A stretch of 10,917 bases of DNA from JAQWUY01 sp049615605. GTDB taxonomy: Bacteria; Pseudomonadota; Alphaproteobacteria; JAQWUY01. The first letter of the stretch is position 1, and every line of letters begins with the position of its first letter. Below the pieces are notes generated by a model. It had not been told where the DNA came from and searched no databases. It saw only the letters and a list, made by a program, of their open reading frames with translations. The stretch covers positions 1 to 10,917 of the forward strand of contig JBMZFW010000038.1 of NCBI GenBank assembly GCA_049615605.1, written 5' to 3'. This document shows, one piece after another, positions 1 to 6,763 of this stretch. A program made the position numbers and the translations under genes.

Positions 1-557
1 AGAACATCCCACCAAGTGGCAAGGTAATGTAATTTTAAACCAACTTCATCTTCAAGTTGTTTAATCTTGTCTGGGAAAATGCCATAGCTAAATACAACAA
101 AGCAATGTTCACATTTCGCACCCGCATCACGAATACCGTCAACGAATGAAACTTTTGAACCGCCATCTGTTGTCATATCTTCAACCAACAACACATTATC
201 GCCTTCTTGCATGTTGCCTTCAATCCTTGCACCACGACCAAAGCCTTTTGGTTTTTTACGGATATAAGCCATTGGCTTGTTTAACACATCGGCAATCCAC
301 GCTGAATATGGAATGCCCGCTGTTTCACCGCCTGCAACCACATCAAAAGTATCAGCAATACCAGCGTCTTTTAAAATTTCCCCGCCCATTTTCATTAATA
401 ATTGGCGTTCTTTTGGAAAGGCAATTAATTTACGGCAATCAACATATACTGGTGATTTTTTACCGCTTGTTAATACAAATGGTTCTTCTGGTCTGAATAA
501 TACGGCTTGCGTATCAATTAAAATTTGTGCAGCAGTTTTGGCAATGTCATTTGTCAT
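1..557 (-). CDS. pyrE: Orotate phosphoribosyltransferase PyrE (3' end cut by window edge)
   Basis: Transfers the ribose-5-phosphate of PRPP to orotate, giving OMP in cytosolic de novo pyrimidine synthesis. Reading the minus strand from the ATG at 557 gives 185 residues with no stop before the left edge, so the C-terminus lies outside. Visible landmarks are the N-terminal orotate/PRPP region around residues 27-43 (FVLTSGKKSPVYVDCRK), the GGETAG loop at 76-81, a Lys/Arg-rich flexible-loop segment at 98-111 (YIRKKPKGFGRGAR), and the PRPP-binding motif VLLVEDMTTDGGSK at 122-135. The TTDGGSK version of that motif is, from memory of the family, typical of alphaproteobacterial PyrE. Only a weak GGA lies upstream of the start. 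hspQ ends 23 bases upstream on the same strand, so the two are probably co-transcribed. Identification is confident; only the true end is unknown. Confidence 0.95.
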   Translation of the reverse strand, partial: MTNDIAKTAAQILIDTQAVLFRPEEPFVLTSGKKSPVYVDCRKLIAFPKERQLLMKMGGEILKDAGIADTFDVVAGGETAGIPYSAWIADVLNKPMAYIRKKPKGFGRGARIEGNMQEGDNVLLVEDMTTDGGSKVSFVDGIRDAGAKCEHCFVVFSYGIFPDKIKQLEDEVGLKLHYLATWWDV

Positions 558-580
558 TTTATTTTTTCCGATTGGTTAAA

Positions 581-931
581 TTAATGAACTGGCATAGAAG
601 TTGTGTATATGCCTTCTTCAATATTGGCTTTAAGATATTTCGTTAATAATGGGTGGTTAACTGGCTGTGGGCTAGTATCCGAATTAAGCATTACTTCTGG
701 CATAAAGCTTAAATCTTCGCCATCATCAATTAATAGTTTATACCATACATTTGAAACAAGCGTTTCATCAAAATCAATTGATGAAGCGATTAGGTTATAA
801 TTAGCCGAATTTTCAATGTTGTATTCCACATCAACCACTACCGCGCGGAAGTGATATTTTGTGTGAACTACTAAATCGCCAACTGAAAATAAAGGCTCTA
901 CTATCAAGTTATTGTTTTCATTTTTATACAT
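581..931 (-). CDS. hspQ: HspQ / YccV-like hemimethylated-DNA-binding family protein
   Basis: A 116-residue protein of the HspQ (YccV) family. In Escherichia coli HspQ is a small heat-shock factor that binds hemimethylated DNA and modulates Lon-dependent proteolysis; the role here is inferred by family. The fold signature is a short N-terminal tail, then FSVGDLVVHTKYHFRAVVVDVE (about 15-36), the WYKLLIDDGE strand pair (63-72), and the C-terminal PEVMLNSDTSPQPVNHPLL stretch (78-96), which matches the usual order of conserved blocks. Length is normal for the family. It is the first gene of a minus-strand pair with pyrE. The start at 931 has no Shine-Dalgarno sequence, and a plausible -10 box lies only a few bases upstream, so the message may be nearly leaderless. 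Confidence 0.85.
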   Translation of the reverse strand: MYKNENNNLIVEPLFSVGDLVVHTKYHFRAVVVDVEYNIENSANYNLIASSIDFDETLVSNVWYKLLIDDGEDLSFMPEVMLNSDTSPQPVNHPLLTKYLKANIEEGIYTTSMPVH

Positions 932-939
932 AGTATTAT

Positions 940-967
940 TTTATATAGATTCTTTTGAAAAATACAA
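940..967 (-). promoter_or_regulatory. Predicted sigma70-type promoter for hspQ-pyrE
   Basis: Read on the minus strand, TTGTAT (967-962) is separated by 16 bases from TATAAA (945-940). Transcription would begin near 933, only about two bases before the hspQ ATG at 931. The intervening bases contain no ribosome binding site. Prediction from sequence pattern only; in AT-rich DNA such boxes arise easily, so confidence is moderate. Confidence 0.5.
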
Positions 968-1010
968 CGATTCATTTCATTTTTTTAAAGTTTTTTATCA
1001 TTTGGCACTG

Positions 1011-1039
1011 TTGACTTAATCTGTGCTTTGCTATATTAT
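1011..1039 (+). promoter_or_regulatory. Predicted sigma70-type promoter for the sdh operon
   Basis: TTGACT (1011-1016) and TATTAT (1034-1039) are separated by 17 bases. A start near 1046 would give a leader of about 24 bases before the sdhC ATG at 1070. It is the only good promoter seen before the five-gene plus-strand operon. The downstream leader has no strong Shine-Dalgarno sequence. Confidence 0.6.
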
Positions 1040-1069
1040 TTTATATATATTAAAACAAAGTTTTATCCA

Positions 1070-1516
1070 ATGACTATAAAAGTAAAATATACTCCGGCTG
1101 AACAACATAATCAGCAAACAAAAACAGACAATCAAAACCCTAGTAAAACAGACGAAAATCGTCCCACTTCCCCGCACATTCAAATATATAAATGGGAATG
1201 GACTATGGCGTATTCTATTTTACACAGAATATCAGCTATTGGTGTTGGGGTGATTGCACTTATTTTTACATTGTCATTTTATGTTGTTCCCGAATACTTT
1301 GATGTGATTCATTTAATCAACGAATTCTTAATTTTCAAACTTGCATATTTTATTGCCTTATTAGTTATCGGTTATTATATCTTTGCCACAATAAAGTATA
1401 TGATTTGGTCGCGTGTTAAGGGGCTTGAACTTGCACCCGCACAAAAACTTGGGCACGCAAGTTTAATTGCCACAATCATTTTTGCCATAGGGGTATTTTG
1501 TTATGGCGTTATTTAA
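1070..1516 (+). CDS. sdhC: Succinate dehydrogenase cytochrome b556 subunit SdhC (haem ligand position lost)
   Basis: Membrane anchor of complex II, which with SdhD binds quinone and holds SdhAB on the inner face of the membrane. From the ATG at 1070 it has 148 residues; a TTG at 1028 in the same frame is rejected because it lies inside the promoter. Residues 1-30 are a hydrophilic, Gln/Asn/Lys-rich tail. The family signature RPTSPHIQIYKWEW follows (31-44), then MAYSILHR (46-53), with Ser49 and Arg53 at the places of the E. coli quinone-site Ser27 and Arg31. Three hydrophobic helices lie near 53-73, 86-108 and 129-146. The usual H-x3-GIRH haem/helix-II motif reads Y103-x3-T-I-K-Y110, so the expected haem b ligand (E. 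coli His84) is Tyr103 and the second His is also Tyr. The frame overlaps sdhD by 14 bases. Confidence 0.88.
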   Translation: MTIKVKYTPAEQHNQQTKTDNQNPSKTDENRPTSPHIQIYKWEWTMAYSILHRISAIGVGVIALIFTLSFYVVPEYFDVIHLINEFLIFKLAYFIALLVIGYYIFATIKYMIWSRVKGLELAPAQKLGHASLIATIIFAIGVFCYGVI

Positions 1517-1751
1517 AAAACATTTTGTAAATATATTATTTATCCTTTCATCATTTGTATTTTTATTACAAATACCAGTTGCTGATAATTTACCAATGGG
1601 AAAAATTTGGATTATTTCTGGTTTGCTAGTTGGATTGCACGAATTAAAAGATGTAATTCTTGATTATGTTGGTAATAAAAAAGTTGCTAAAAAATTAAAT
1701 ATATTTGCAATGGTGATTGTAATCTTAATTATTGTAAAGGTTGTATTGTAA
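1503..1751 (+). CDS. sdhD: Succinate dehydrogenase membrane anchor SdhD (short, haem ligand position lost)
   Basis: Second membrane anchor of complex II. At 82 residues it is clearly shorter than the roughly 110-130 usual for the family, but three hydrophobic segments still fit (about 8-27, 33-52, 65-82). The signature DYV (54-56) is present, placing Tyr55 at the quinone-site Tyr83 of E. coli. Counting back 12 residues from that Tyr, as in E. coli, puts Val43 where the haem b ligand His71 should be; the nearest His is His46, three positions off. The ATG at 1503 is inside the end of sdhC, preceded by AGGGG at 1489-1493, a good ribosome binding site at 9-base spacing. sdhA starts directly after the stop. 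The identification relies on operon position plus the DYV helix rather than on overall similarity. Confidence 0.82.
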   Translation: MALFKKHFVNILFILSSFVFLLQIPVADNLPMGKIWIISGLLVGLHELKDVILDYVGNKKVAKKLNIFAMVIVILIIVKVVL

Positions 1752-3542
1752 ATGACTTATGAAGTAATTGACCATAAATATGATGTTGTCGTTGTCGGTG
1801 CTGGTGGTGCGGGACTTCGTGCAACGGTTGGTCTGGCACAAAGGGGATTAAAGACCGCTTGTATTACAAAAGTATTCCCAACCCGTTCACATACTGTTGC
1901 CGCCCAAGGTGGAATTTCGGCTGCCCTTGGTAATATGGGCAAAGATGACTGGCGTTGGCATATGTATGACACAGTAAAAGGTTCTGATTGGTTGGGTGAC
2001 CAAGACGCCATTGAATATATGGTAAAAGAAGCAATCCCATCTATCCTTGAATTGGAACACATGGGCGTACCATTTTCAAGAACGGAACAAGGAAAAATTT
2101 ATCAACGACCATTTGGTGGTATGACAACTGAATTTGGCGAAGGCGACCCTGCACAACGAACTTGTGCCGCCGCGGACAGAACGGGGCATGCAATTTTACA
2201 CACCCTGTATCAACAGTGTTTAAAAAATGAGGCGGAATTCTTTATTGAATACTTTGCCCTTGATTTAATTATGGATGACGATGGCGACTGTGTCGGCGTT
2301 ATGGCTTGGAATTTAGATGACGGTGTATTACACCGCTTCCACGCAAAGCAAGTTATCTTATGTACGGGCGGTTATGGTCGTGTGTACTTTTCTGCCACAT
2401 CGGCGCACACTTGTACCGGTGATGGTTCCGCAATGGCACAAAGGGCGGGCATTCCATTACAAGACCCTGAATTTGTACAGTTCCACCCAACGGGAATTTA
2501 CGGTGCAGGTTGCCTTATTACCGAAGGGGTAAGGGGCGAAGGTGGATACCTTACAAACAATCAAGGTGAACGCTTTATGGAACGATATGCACCGCATGTA
2601 AAAGACCTTGCCAGTCGTGATGTGGTAAGCCGTTCTATGACTATGGAAATATTGGAAGGGCGTGGCGTTGGCGATAAAACCGACCACATTCATTTACACC
2701 TTGAACATTTACCAGCCGAAGTTATCAATGAACGATTACCGGGTATTGCCGAAACCGCATCTATTTTCGCAGGGGTTGATGTTACCAAAGAACCAATTCC
2801 TGTAATCCCAACTTGTCATTACAATATGGGTGGTATTCCAACAAATATGTATGGGGAAGTATTACGCCCAACAAAAGACAACCCAAGTGCAACAGTAAAC
2901 GGACTTATGGCTGCGGGGGAAAGTGCCTGTGTATCAGTGCACGGTGCAAACCGTCTTGGTTCAAACAGCTTACTTGATTTAATTGTGTTTGGGCGTGCGG
3001 TTGCCATTCGTTGTGCGGAAACAATTGACCAATCAAAACCACACAAAGATTTACCAAAAAATGCAGGCAAAGATATTATCGCAAGACTGGATAACATTCG
3101 TTATAACAAAGGCGATATTGGCACGGCGGAACTTCGCAGTGATATGCAAGACATTATGCAAAAACATTGTGCCGTATTCCGTCAAGAAGACATTTTACAA
3201 GACGGTATTAAACGACTGGAAAAAACTTGGAAAAATAAATCTGGTCTTAATGTAAATGATAAGTCATTAATTTGGAATTCTGATTTAGTGGAAGCATTGG
3301 AATTTGAAAACCTTATTTCACAGGCAATGGTTACAATCGTTGCGGCGGAAAACAGAAAAGAATCCCGCGGTGCACAAGCCCGTGATGATTACCCAGACAG
3401 GGACGATGAAAACTGGATGAAACATACCATTGCCCATATTGATAATAAATCGGGCAAGGTTGATTTATCATACCGCCCTGTTCACACTTGGACATTAACT
3501 GATGAAATTGAATACATCAAACCGAAGAAAAGGGTTTATTAA
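1752..3542 (+). CDS. sdhA: Succinate dehydrogenase flavoprotein subunit SdhA
   Basis: Catalytic flavoprotein oxidising succinate to fumarate (or the reverse), on the cytoplasmic side of the membrane. It has 596 residues, a normal length. The FAD Rossmann motif VVVVGAGGAGLRA is at 12-24, and SHTVAAQGG at 46-54 carries His47, the covalent 8-alpha-histidyl-FAD residue. Substrate-site residues are all present: His245 (FHPTG), Thr257 in LITEGVRGEGG, Arg289 (ASRD), His356 (CHYNMGG) and Arg401 (ANRLGSNS). The C-terminus has the usual RPVHTWTLTDEIEYI block (575-589). The ATG at 1752 directly follows the sdhD stop, and the TAA at 3540-3542 shares one base with the sdhB ATG, so the genes are translationally coupled. 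Several antisense frames inside it are coding shadows. The catalytic side looks fully intact, unlike the anchor. Confidence 0.98.
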   Translation: MTYEVIDHKYDVVVVGAGGAGLRATVGLAQRGLKTACITKVFPTRSHTVAAQGGISAALGNMGKDDWRWHMYDTVKGSDWLGDQDAIEYMVKEAIPSILELEHMGVPFSRTEQGKIYQRPFGGMTTEFGEGDPAQRTCAAADRTGHAILHTLYQQCLKNEAEFFIEYFALDLIMDDDGDCVGVMAWNLDDGVLHRFHAKQVILCTGGYGRVYFSATSAHTCTGDGSAMAQRAGIPLQDPEFVQFHPTGIYGAGCLITEGVRGEGGYLTNNQGERFMERYAPHVKDLASRDVVSRSMTMEILEGRGVGDKTDHIHLHLEHLPAEVINERLPGIAETASIFAGVDVTKEPIPVIPTCHYNMGGIPTNMYGEVLRPTKDNPSATVNGLMAAGESACVSVHGANRLGSNSLLDLIVFGRAVAIRCAETIDQSKPHKDLPKNAGKDIIARLDNIRYNKGDIGTAELRSDMQDIMQKHCAVFRQEDILQDGIKRLEKTWKNKSGLNVNDKSLIWNSDLVEALEFENLISQAMVTIVAAENRKESRGAQARDDYPDRDDENWMKHTIAHIDNKSGKVDLSYRPVHTWTLTDEIEYIKPKKRVY

Positions 3543-4327
3543 TGGCTGAATTTAATTTACCAGAAAATTCTAAACCAACAAAAGGCGTAATTCATTATGC
3601 CCCTGACAGTGCAACCAATGTAAAAGCATTTCGCATTTATCGTTGGTCGCCTGATGATAAACAAAACCCGCGTATTGATACATTCTTTATTGACCTTGAT
3701 AATTGCGGACCTATGGTGCTTGATGCGTTATTAAAAATTAAGAATGAAGTGGACAGTACAGTAACATTCCGTCGTTCGTGTCGTGAAGGTATCTGTGGCA
3801 GTTGTGCAATGAACATTGATGGCAAAAATACTTTGGCGTGTACAAAGTTTATCAAAGATGTAAAGGGTGCGGTGAATATTTCCCCGCTTCCACATATGCC
3901 CGTTGTAAAGGATTTAGTTCCCGATTTAACAACACCGTATAAGCAACTTGAATCAATTAAACCGTGGTTGCAAACGGACAAAGAACTTGATGCCGATGGT
4001 GGTGACCGTGAACGATTACAATCACCACAAGACCGTAAAAAGTTGGACGGTTTATATGAATGTATTTTATGTTTTTCTTGTTCAACATCGTGTCCGTCAT
4101 ATTGGTGGAATGGGGATAAATATCTTGGACCTGCGGTGTTATTACAAGCATACCGTTTCCTTGCCGACAGCCGTGATACAAATGACAATGAACGATTGGA
4201 TAACCTAGACAATCCATTTAAATTATATCGTTGTCATACGATTATGAATTGTACGAATACCTGTCCAAAGGGATTAAACCCAGCCAAGGCAATTGCCAGC
4301 ATCAAACAAATGATTGAGACAAAATAA
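3542..4327 (+). CDS. sdhB: Succinate dehydrogenase iron-sulfur subunit SdhB
   Basis: Electron wire of complex II from FAD to quinone, 261 residues. The [2Fe-2S] cysteines are Cys80, Cys85, Cys88 and Cys100, using the Cys form of the third ligand rather than the Asp found in E. coli. The second domain has C174-x2-C177-x2-C180 plus Cys241 for [4Fe-4S], and Cys184, Cys231 and Cys237 for [3Fe-4S]. Trp189 in CPSYWWN and His232 in RCHTIMNC match E. coli quinone-site Trp164 and His207. So the electron route to quinone appears whole even though the anchor has lost its haem ligands. AAGGG lies upstream of the ATG. The stop overlaps the following ATG by one base (TAATG). Confidence 0.97.
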   Translation: MAEFNLPENSKPTKGVIHYAPDSATNVKAFRIYRWSPDDKQNPRIDTFFIDLDNCGPMVLDALLKIKNEVDSTVTFRRSCREGICGSCAMNIDGKNTLACTKFIKDVKGAVNISPLPHMPVVKDLVPDLTTPYKQLESIKPWLQTDKELDADGGDRERLQSPQDRKKLDGLYECILCFSCSTSCPSYWWNGDKYLGPAVLLQAYRFLADSRDTNDNERLDNLDNPFKLYRCHTIMNCTNTCPKGLNPAKAIASIKQMIETK

Positions 4328-4806
4328 TGACTAAAATAACTTTAAACCCAATTCCAATTACCCGTGAAAACTTTGCCCCTTATGGCAATGTAATTGATTT
4401 ACAAGATGGCACGGAATTATCCGCCATTGGTGAATATGAATATTACAATGGCACCGCGATTAAAGTAATTCGTGGCAATAAAATATCAATGCCTTATGAA
4501 GTAAAATTATTTGAACGCCACCCAATTGGTACACAAGCATTTGTCCCAATGAATTCAGGTGTATTTTTTGTGGTTGTTGCCGAAAGCACAAATACAGATT
4601 CATTTGATCCAAATACATTAAAGTGTTTTATCACAAATGGCAGACAAGGTATTCAATATAATGTAAATGTATGGCACGCACCATTTACCACATTAACGGA
4701 TGATGCGGACTTTACGGTAATTGACAGATTCCCATTTGAAAACGACCCGCAAGATATTAATATTGATTTTGCTGAATTCCCAGATACAGAAATTATTGTA
4801 GAATAA
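4327..4806 (+). CDS. Ureidoglycolate lyase (AllA) family protein in the sdh operon
   Basis: A 159-residue protein of the AllA family; E. coli AllA splits ureidoglycolate into glyoxylate and urea in allantoin breakdown. Matching blocks are ENFAPYGNVID (14-24), LFERHPIGTQAFVPM (62-76), VVVAES (83-88), and FITNGRQGIQYNVNVWHAPF (101-120), where the family usually has a W-H-H-P sequence. The second His is Ala here. The tail has the VIDR motif and an acidic C-terminus. The ATG overlaps the sdhB stop by one base, so it is translated as the fifth gene of the sdh operon, with no other purine-catabolism gene in the window. Family membership is well supported; the substrate is not, because the context is respiration rather than purine breakdown. 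No symbol is given for that reason. Confidence 0.8.
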   Translation: MTKITLNPIPITRENFAPYGNVIDLQDGTELSAIGEYEYYNGTAIKVIRGNKISMPYEVKLFERHPIGTQAFVPMNSGVFFVVVAESTNTDSFDPNTLKCFITNGRQGIQYNVNVWHAPFTTLTDDADFTVIDRFPFENDPQDINIDFAEFPDTEIIVE

Positions 4807-4820
4807 AATATATTTTAGAT

Positions 4821-4851
4821 TGTTTTTTATTCATACAATTTAATTAACAAA
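4821..4851 (+). repeat. 31-bp dispersed repeat, copy A
   Basis: Starts TGTTTTTTATTCATAC and ends with TTAATTAACAAA. It matches 29 of 31 positions of the segment at 9541-9571 in the same orientation; the two differences are both transitions. It lies 14 bases after the stop of the AllA-family gene. At 9541-9571 the same sequence forms the end of the terminator and its downstream flank in the small-RNA unit. Copy A has no matching promoter or left hairpin arm, so it may be a remnant of such a unit. Confidence 0.6.
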
Positions 4852-4857
4852 ATCCAC

Positions 4858-4959
4858 AAATAGATTTTAAACTTTTAGAAACAAGTGGGGGAAAGCGACG
4901 ACTAGATTTACTAGTTTAGCTTTCCCCCGCGAAGTTAATAAAAGAATTAAAATCTATTT
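4858..4959. repeat. 102-bp nested palindrome between convergent operons
   Basis: Outer arms AAATAGATTTTAA (4858-4870) and TTAAAATCTATTT (4947-4959) are perfect 13-bp reverse complements. Inside them pair CTTTTA (4872-4877) with TAAAAG (4939-4944), AAC (4880-4882) with GTT (4934-4936), GGGGGAAAGC (4887-4896) with GCTTTCCCCC (4919-4928), and ACTAG (4901-4905) with CTAGT (4911-4915), around an ATTTA loop. That is about 37 base pairs in one extended stem. It could end transcription from both sides, since the AllA-family gene and hisE converge here, but no T-run directly follows either arm. Its right arm overlaps the last two bases of the hisE stop codon region. A miniature inverted-repeat element is another reading. 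Confidence 0.7.
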
Positions 4960-5269
4960 ATCTACTTTGTTTTTCTTCTATGCCTGACACACCCTGCCTG
5001 CGTTGTAATTCTTTAAGCACATCTTCTGGGTTAATACCCCTGTCTGCCCAAAGAACCATAAGGTGATATAATAAATCCGCAGATTCATAAGTTAATTTAT
5101 CATTGTCTTTTGCCATTGCTTCGGCGACTGTTTCTTCCGCCTCTTCAATTACTTTTTCACAAATTGAATCAGTTCCCATATCAAGAAGTTTTGCAGTCCA
5201 TGATTCATCAACATTACCGCCTTTTCTTGATTTGATTGTTTCAAATAATTCGTCTAATACTTTATTCAT
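4958..5269 (-). CDS. hisE: Phosphoribosyl-ATP pyrophosphatase HisE
   Basis: Hydrolyses phosphoribosyl-ATP to phosphoribosyl-AMP and pyrophosphate, the second step of histidine synthesis. It is a stand-alone, all-helical MazG-like protein of 103 residues. Metal-binding acidic motifs are seen at 38-46 (EKVIEEAEE) and 62-65 (ESAD), followed by LLYHLMVLWADRG. It is the last gene of the his block. Its ATG overlaps the end of hisF by 8 bases and no good ribosome binding site is visible, so translation is probably coupled. No hisI (the next enzyme, often fused or adjacent) is present downstream: the strand ends in the palindrome and the convergent sdh operon. Confidence 0.93.
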   Translation of the reverse strand: MNKVLDELFETIKSRKGGNVDESWTAKLLDMGTDSICEKVIEEAEETVAEAMAKDNDKLTYESADLLYHLMVLWADRGINPEDVLKELQRRQGVSGIEEKQSR

Positions 5270-6038
5270 AACAAGATAATCTTACATTAATTCCGTTTTC
5301 ATTCATATACTTTTTTGCTTGTTCAATTGTATATTCGCCAAAGTGGAATATACTTGCCGCAAGCACCGCCGAAGCACCGCCTTTGTTCACACCGTCAACA
5401 AGGTGGCTTAAATCACCAACACCACCCGATGCAACAACGGGTATACTTACCGCGTCGGCAACAGCACGGGTCATATTAAGGTTGAAACCTTGTTTCGTTC
5501 CGTCCCTGTCCATTGAGGTTAATAATATTTCCCCCGCACCCAGTTCATTCATTTTCTTAACCCAAGATATTAATTCAATACCCGTTTCATTGCGTCCACC
5601 GTGGGTGAATACTTCCCACTTTGTATTGTCATCATTTACCGCCTTTGCATCAACGGCAACCGTAATACATTGTGAACCAAATTTTTCCGATGCTTGTTTT
5701 ACAATATCTGGATTTCGCACCGCTTCTGTATTAATGGAAACCTTATCCGCACCACTGTGAAGCAATTTGCTTATATCGTCCAATGTGCGAACCCCACCGC
5801 CAACTGTTAATGGCATAAAGATAGATTCAGCAGTTCGCTGTACCACATCATATATCGTTTCACGGTTATCAGAACTTGCGGTAATATCAAGAAATGTTAA
5901 TTCGTCCGCACCCATTTTGTCATAGGCGATTGCCTGTTCCACTGGGTCGCCTGCATCAACCAAATCAACAAAGTTTACACCCTTAACAACACGACCATCT
6001 TTTACATCAAGACAAGGTATAATACGAACATTTAACAT
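5262..6038 (-). CDS. hisF: Imidazole glycerol phosphate synthase cyclase subunit HisF
   Basis: (beta/alpha)8-barrel cyclase that uses ammonia delivered by HisH to turn PRFAR into imidazole glycerol phosphate and AICAR. It has 258 residues from the ATG at 6038. I chose this start over an in-frame ATG at 6053 because AAGGA lies six bases upstream and the family begins directly with MLxVRIIPCLDV. The catalytic pair Asp11 (PCLDVKDG) and Asp130 (ITVAVDAK) is present at the canonical numbers. Phosphate-binding loops are at LTVGGGVR (78-85) and VVASGGVG (201-208). It begins two bases after the hisA stop and overlaps hisE at its end. Confidence 0.97.
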   Translation of the reverse strand: MLNVRIIPCLDVKDGRVVKGVNFVDLVDAGDPVEQAIAYDKMGADELTFLDITASSDNRETIYDVVQRTAESIFMPLTVGGGVRTLDDISKLLHSGADKVSINTEAVRNPDIVKQASEKFGSQCITVAVDAKAVNDDNTKWEVFTHGGRNETGIELISWVKKMNELGAGEILLTSMDRDGTKQGFNLNMTRAVADAVSIPVVASGGVGDLSHLVDGVNKGGASAVLAASIFHFGEYTIEQAKKYMNENGINVRLSCYE

Positions 6039-6040
6039 TG

Positions 6041-6763
6041 TTATTCCTTGCATACTTTCAAAGCGTCGCCCAAATCAATTGCACCATCGTATAATGCACG
6101 ACCTGAAATAACGCCGTGGATACCGCTGTTTGTTGCTTTTAATTTACGAATATCGTCCACGCTAGCAACACCGCCACTGGCAATAATTGGAATGTTTACC
6201 GCACGGGCAAGTTCCGCAGTTGTATCCACATTAACACCACCCATTGCACCATCGCGATTTATGTCCGTATAAATGATTGCCGATACACCAACATCTTCAA
6301 ATTTTTTCGCAAGTTCAATCACAGTCGTTGATGTTGTTTCCGCCCAACCTTCAACCGCAACAAACCCGTCCTTTGCGTCAATACCAACGGCAACTTTGTT
6401 TGGGAATTTTTTACAAGCTTCAATCACAAGGTCTGGATTATTCACTGCAACAGTTCCAAGTATTACCCTTGAAATACCCGCATTAATCCAATTTTCAATA
6501 TGTTCAATCGTTCTTATGCCACCACCAAGCTGTACTTTGGCATTTGTATTTGCCAAAATATCCATTACCGCATCGGTGTTTACACTTTCCCCCGCAAAGG
6601 CACCATTTAAATCAACACAGTGTAGCCAATCACAACCCGCATCGTTAAATTGTTTTGCTTGGTTGCCCGCACTGTCATTAAATACAGTTGATTGTTCCAT
6701 ATCCCCGTGGACAAGGCGAACACATTTACCGTCTTTTAAATCAATTGCTGGATATAACTGCAT
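6041..6763 (-). CDS. hisA: ProFAR isomerase HisA
   Basis: Converts ProFAR to PRFAR, the Amadori-type isomerisation before the HisHF step. It is a (beta/alpha)8 barrel of 240 residues. The start at 6763 is preferred to an ATG four codons earlier because it gives the family-standard MQLYPAIDLKDGKCVRL, has GGAAAG five bases upstream and overlaps the hisH stop by one base. Catalytic Asp8 and Asp129 (VAVGIDAKDG) are present. Also visible are the LGGGIR phosphate loop (79-84), YTDINRDG (165-172) and IIASGGV (193-199). It is intact and shares the TAATG coupling seen in the sdh operon. Confidence 0.97.
   Translation of the reverse strand: MQLYPAIDLKDGKCVRLVHGDMEQSTVFNDSAGNQAKQFNDAGCDWLHCVDLNGAFAGESVNTDAVMDILANTNAKVQLGGGIRTIEHIENWINAGISRVILGTVAVNNPDLVIEACKKFPNKVAVGIDAKDGFVAVEGWAETTSTTVIELAKKFEDVGVSAIIYTDINRDGAMGGVNVDTTAELARAVNIPIIASGGVASVDDIRKLKATNSGIHGVISGRALYDGAIDLGDALKVCKE

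Noticed and set aside
146..579. Plus-strand open frames across the first 580 bases
   Set aside because: They are antisense shadows of pyrE, whose minus-strand translation carries the complete PRPP motif.
1028..1069. TTG start extending SdhC by 14 residues
   Set aside because: The codon lies inside the predicted -35/-10 region, and the added residues are just AT-rich Tyr/Ile/Lys sequence without family similarity.
1757..4217. Antisense and out-of-frame ORFs inside sdhA and sdhB
   Set aside because: No ribosome binding sites, no recognisable motifs, and both host genes are fully conserved in frame.
6039..6053. HisF starting five codons earlier at 6053
   Set aside because: That start would overlap the end of hisA without a ribosome binding site; AAGGA and the family-typical N-terminus favour 6038.
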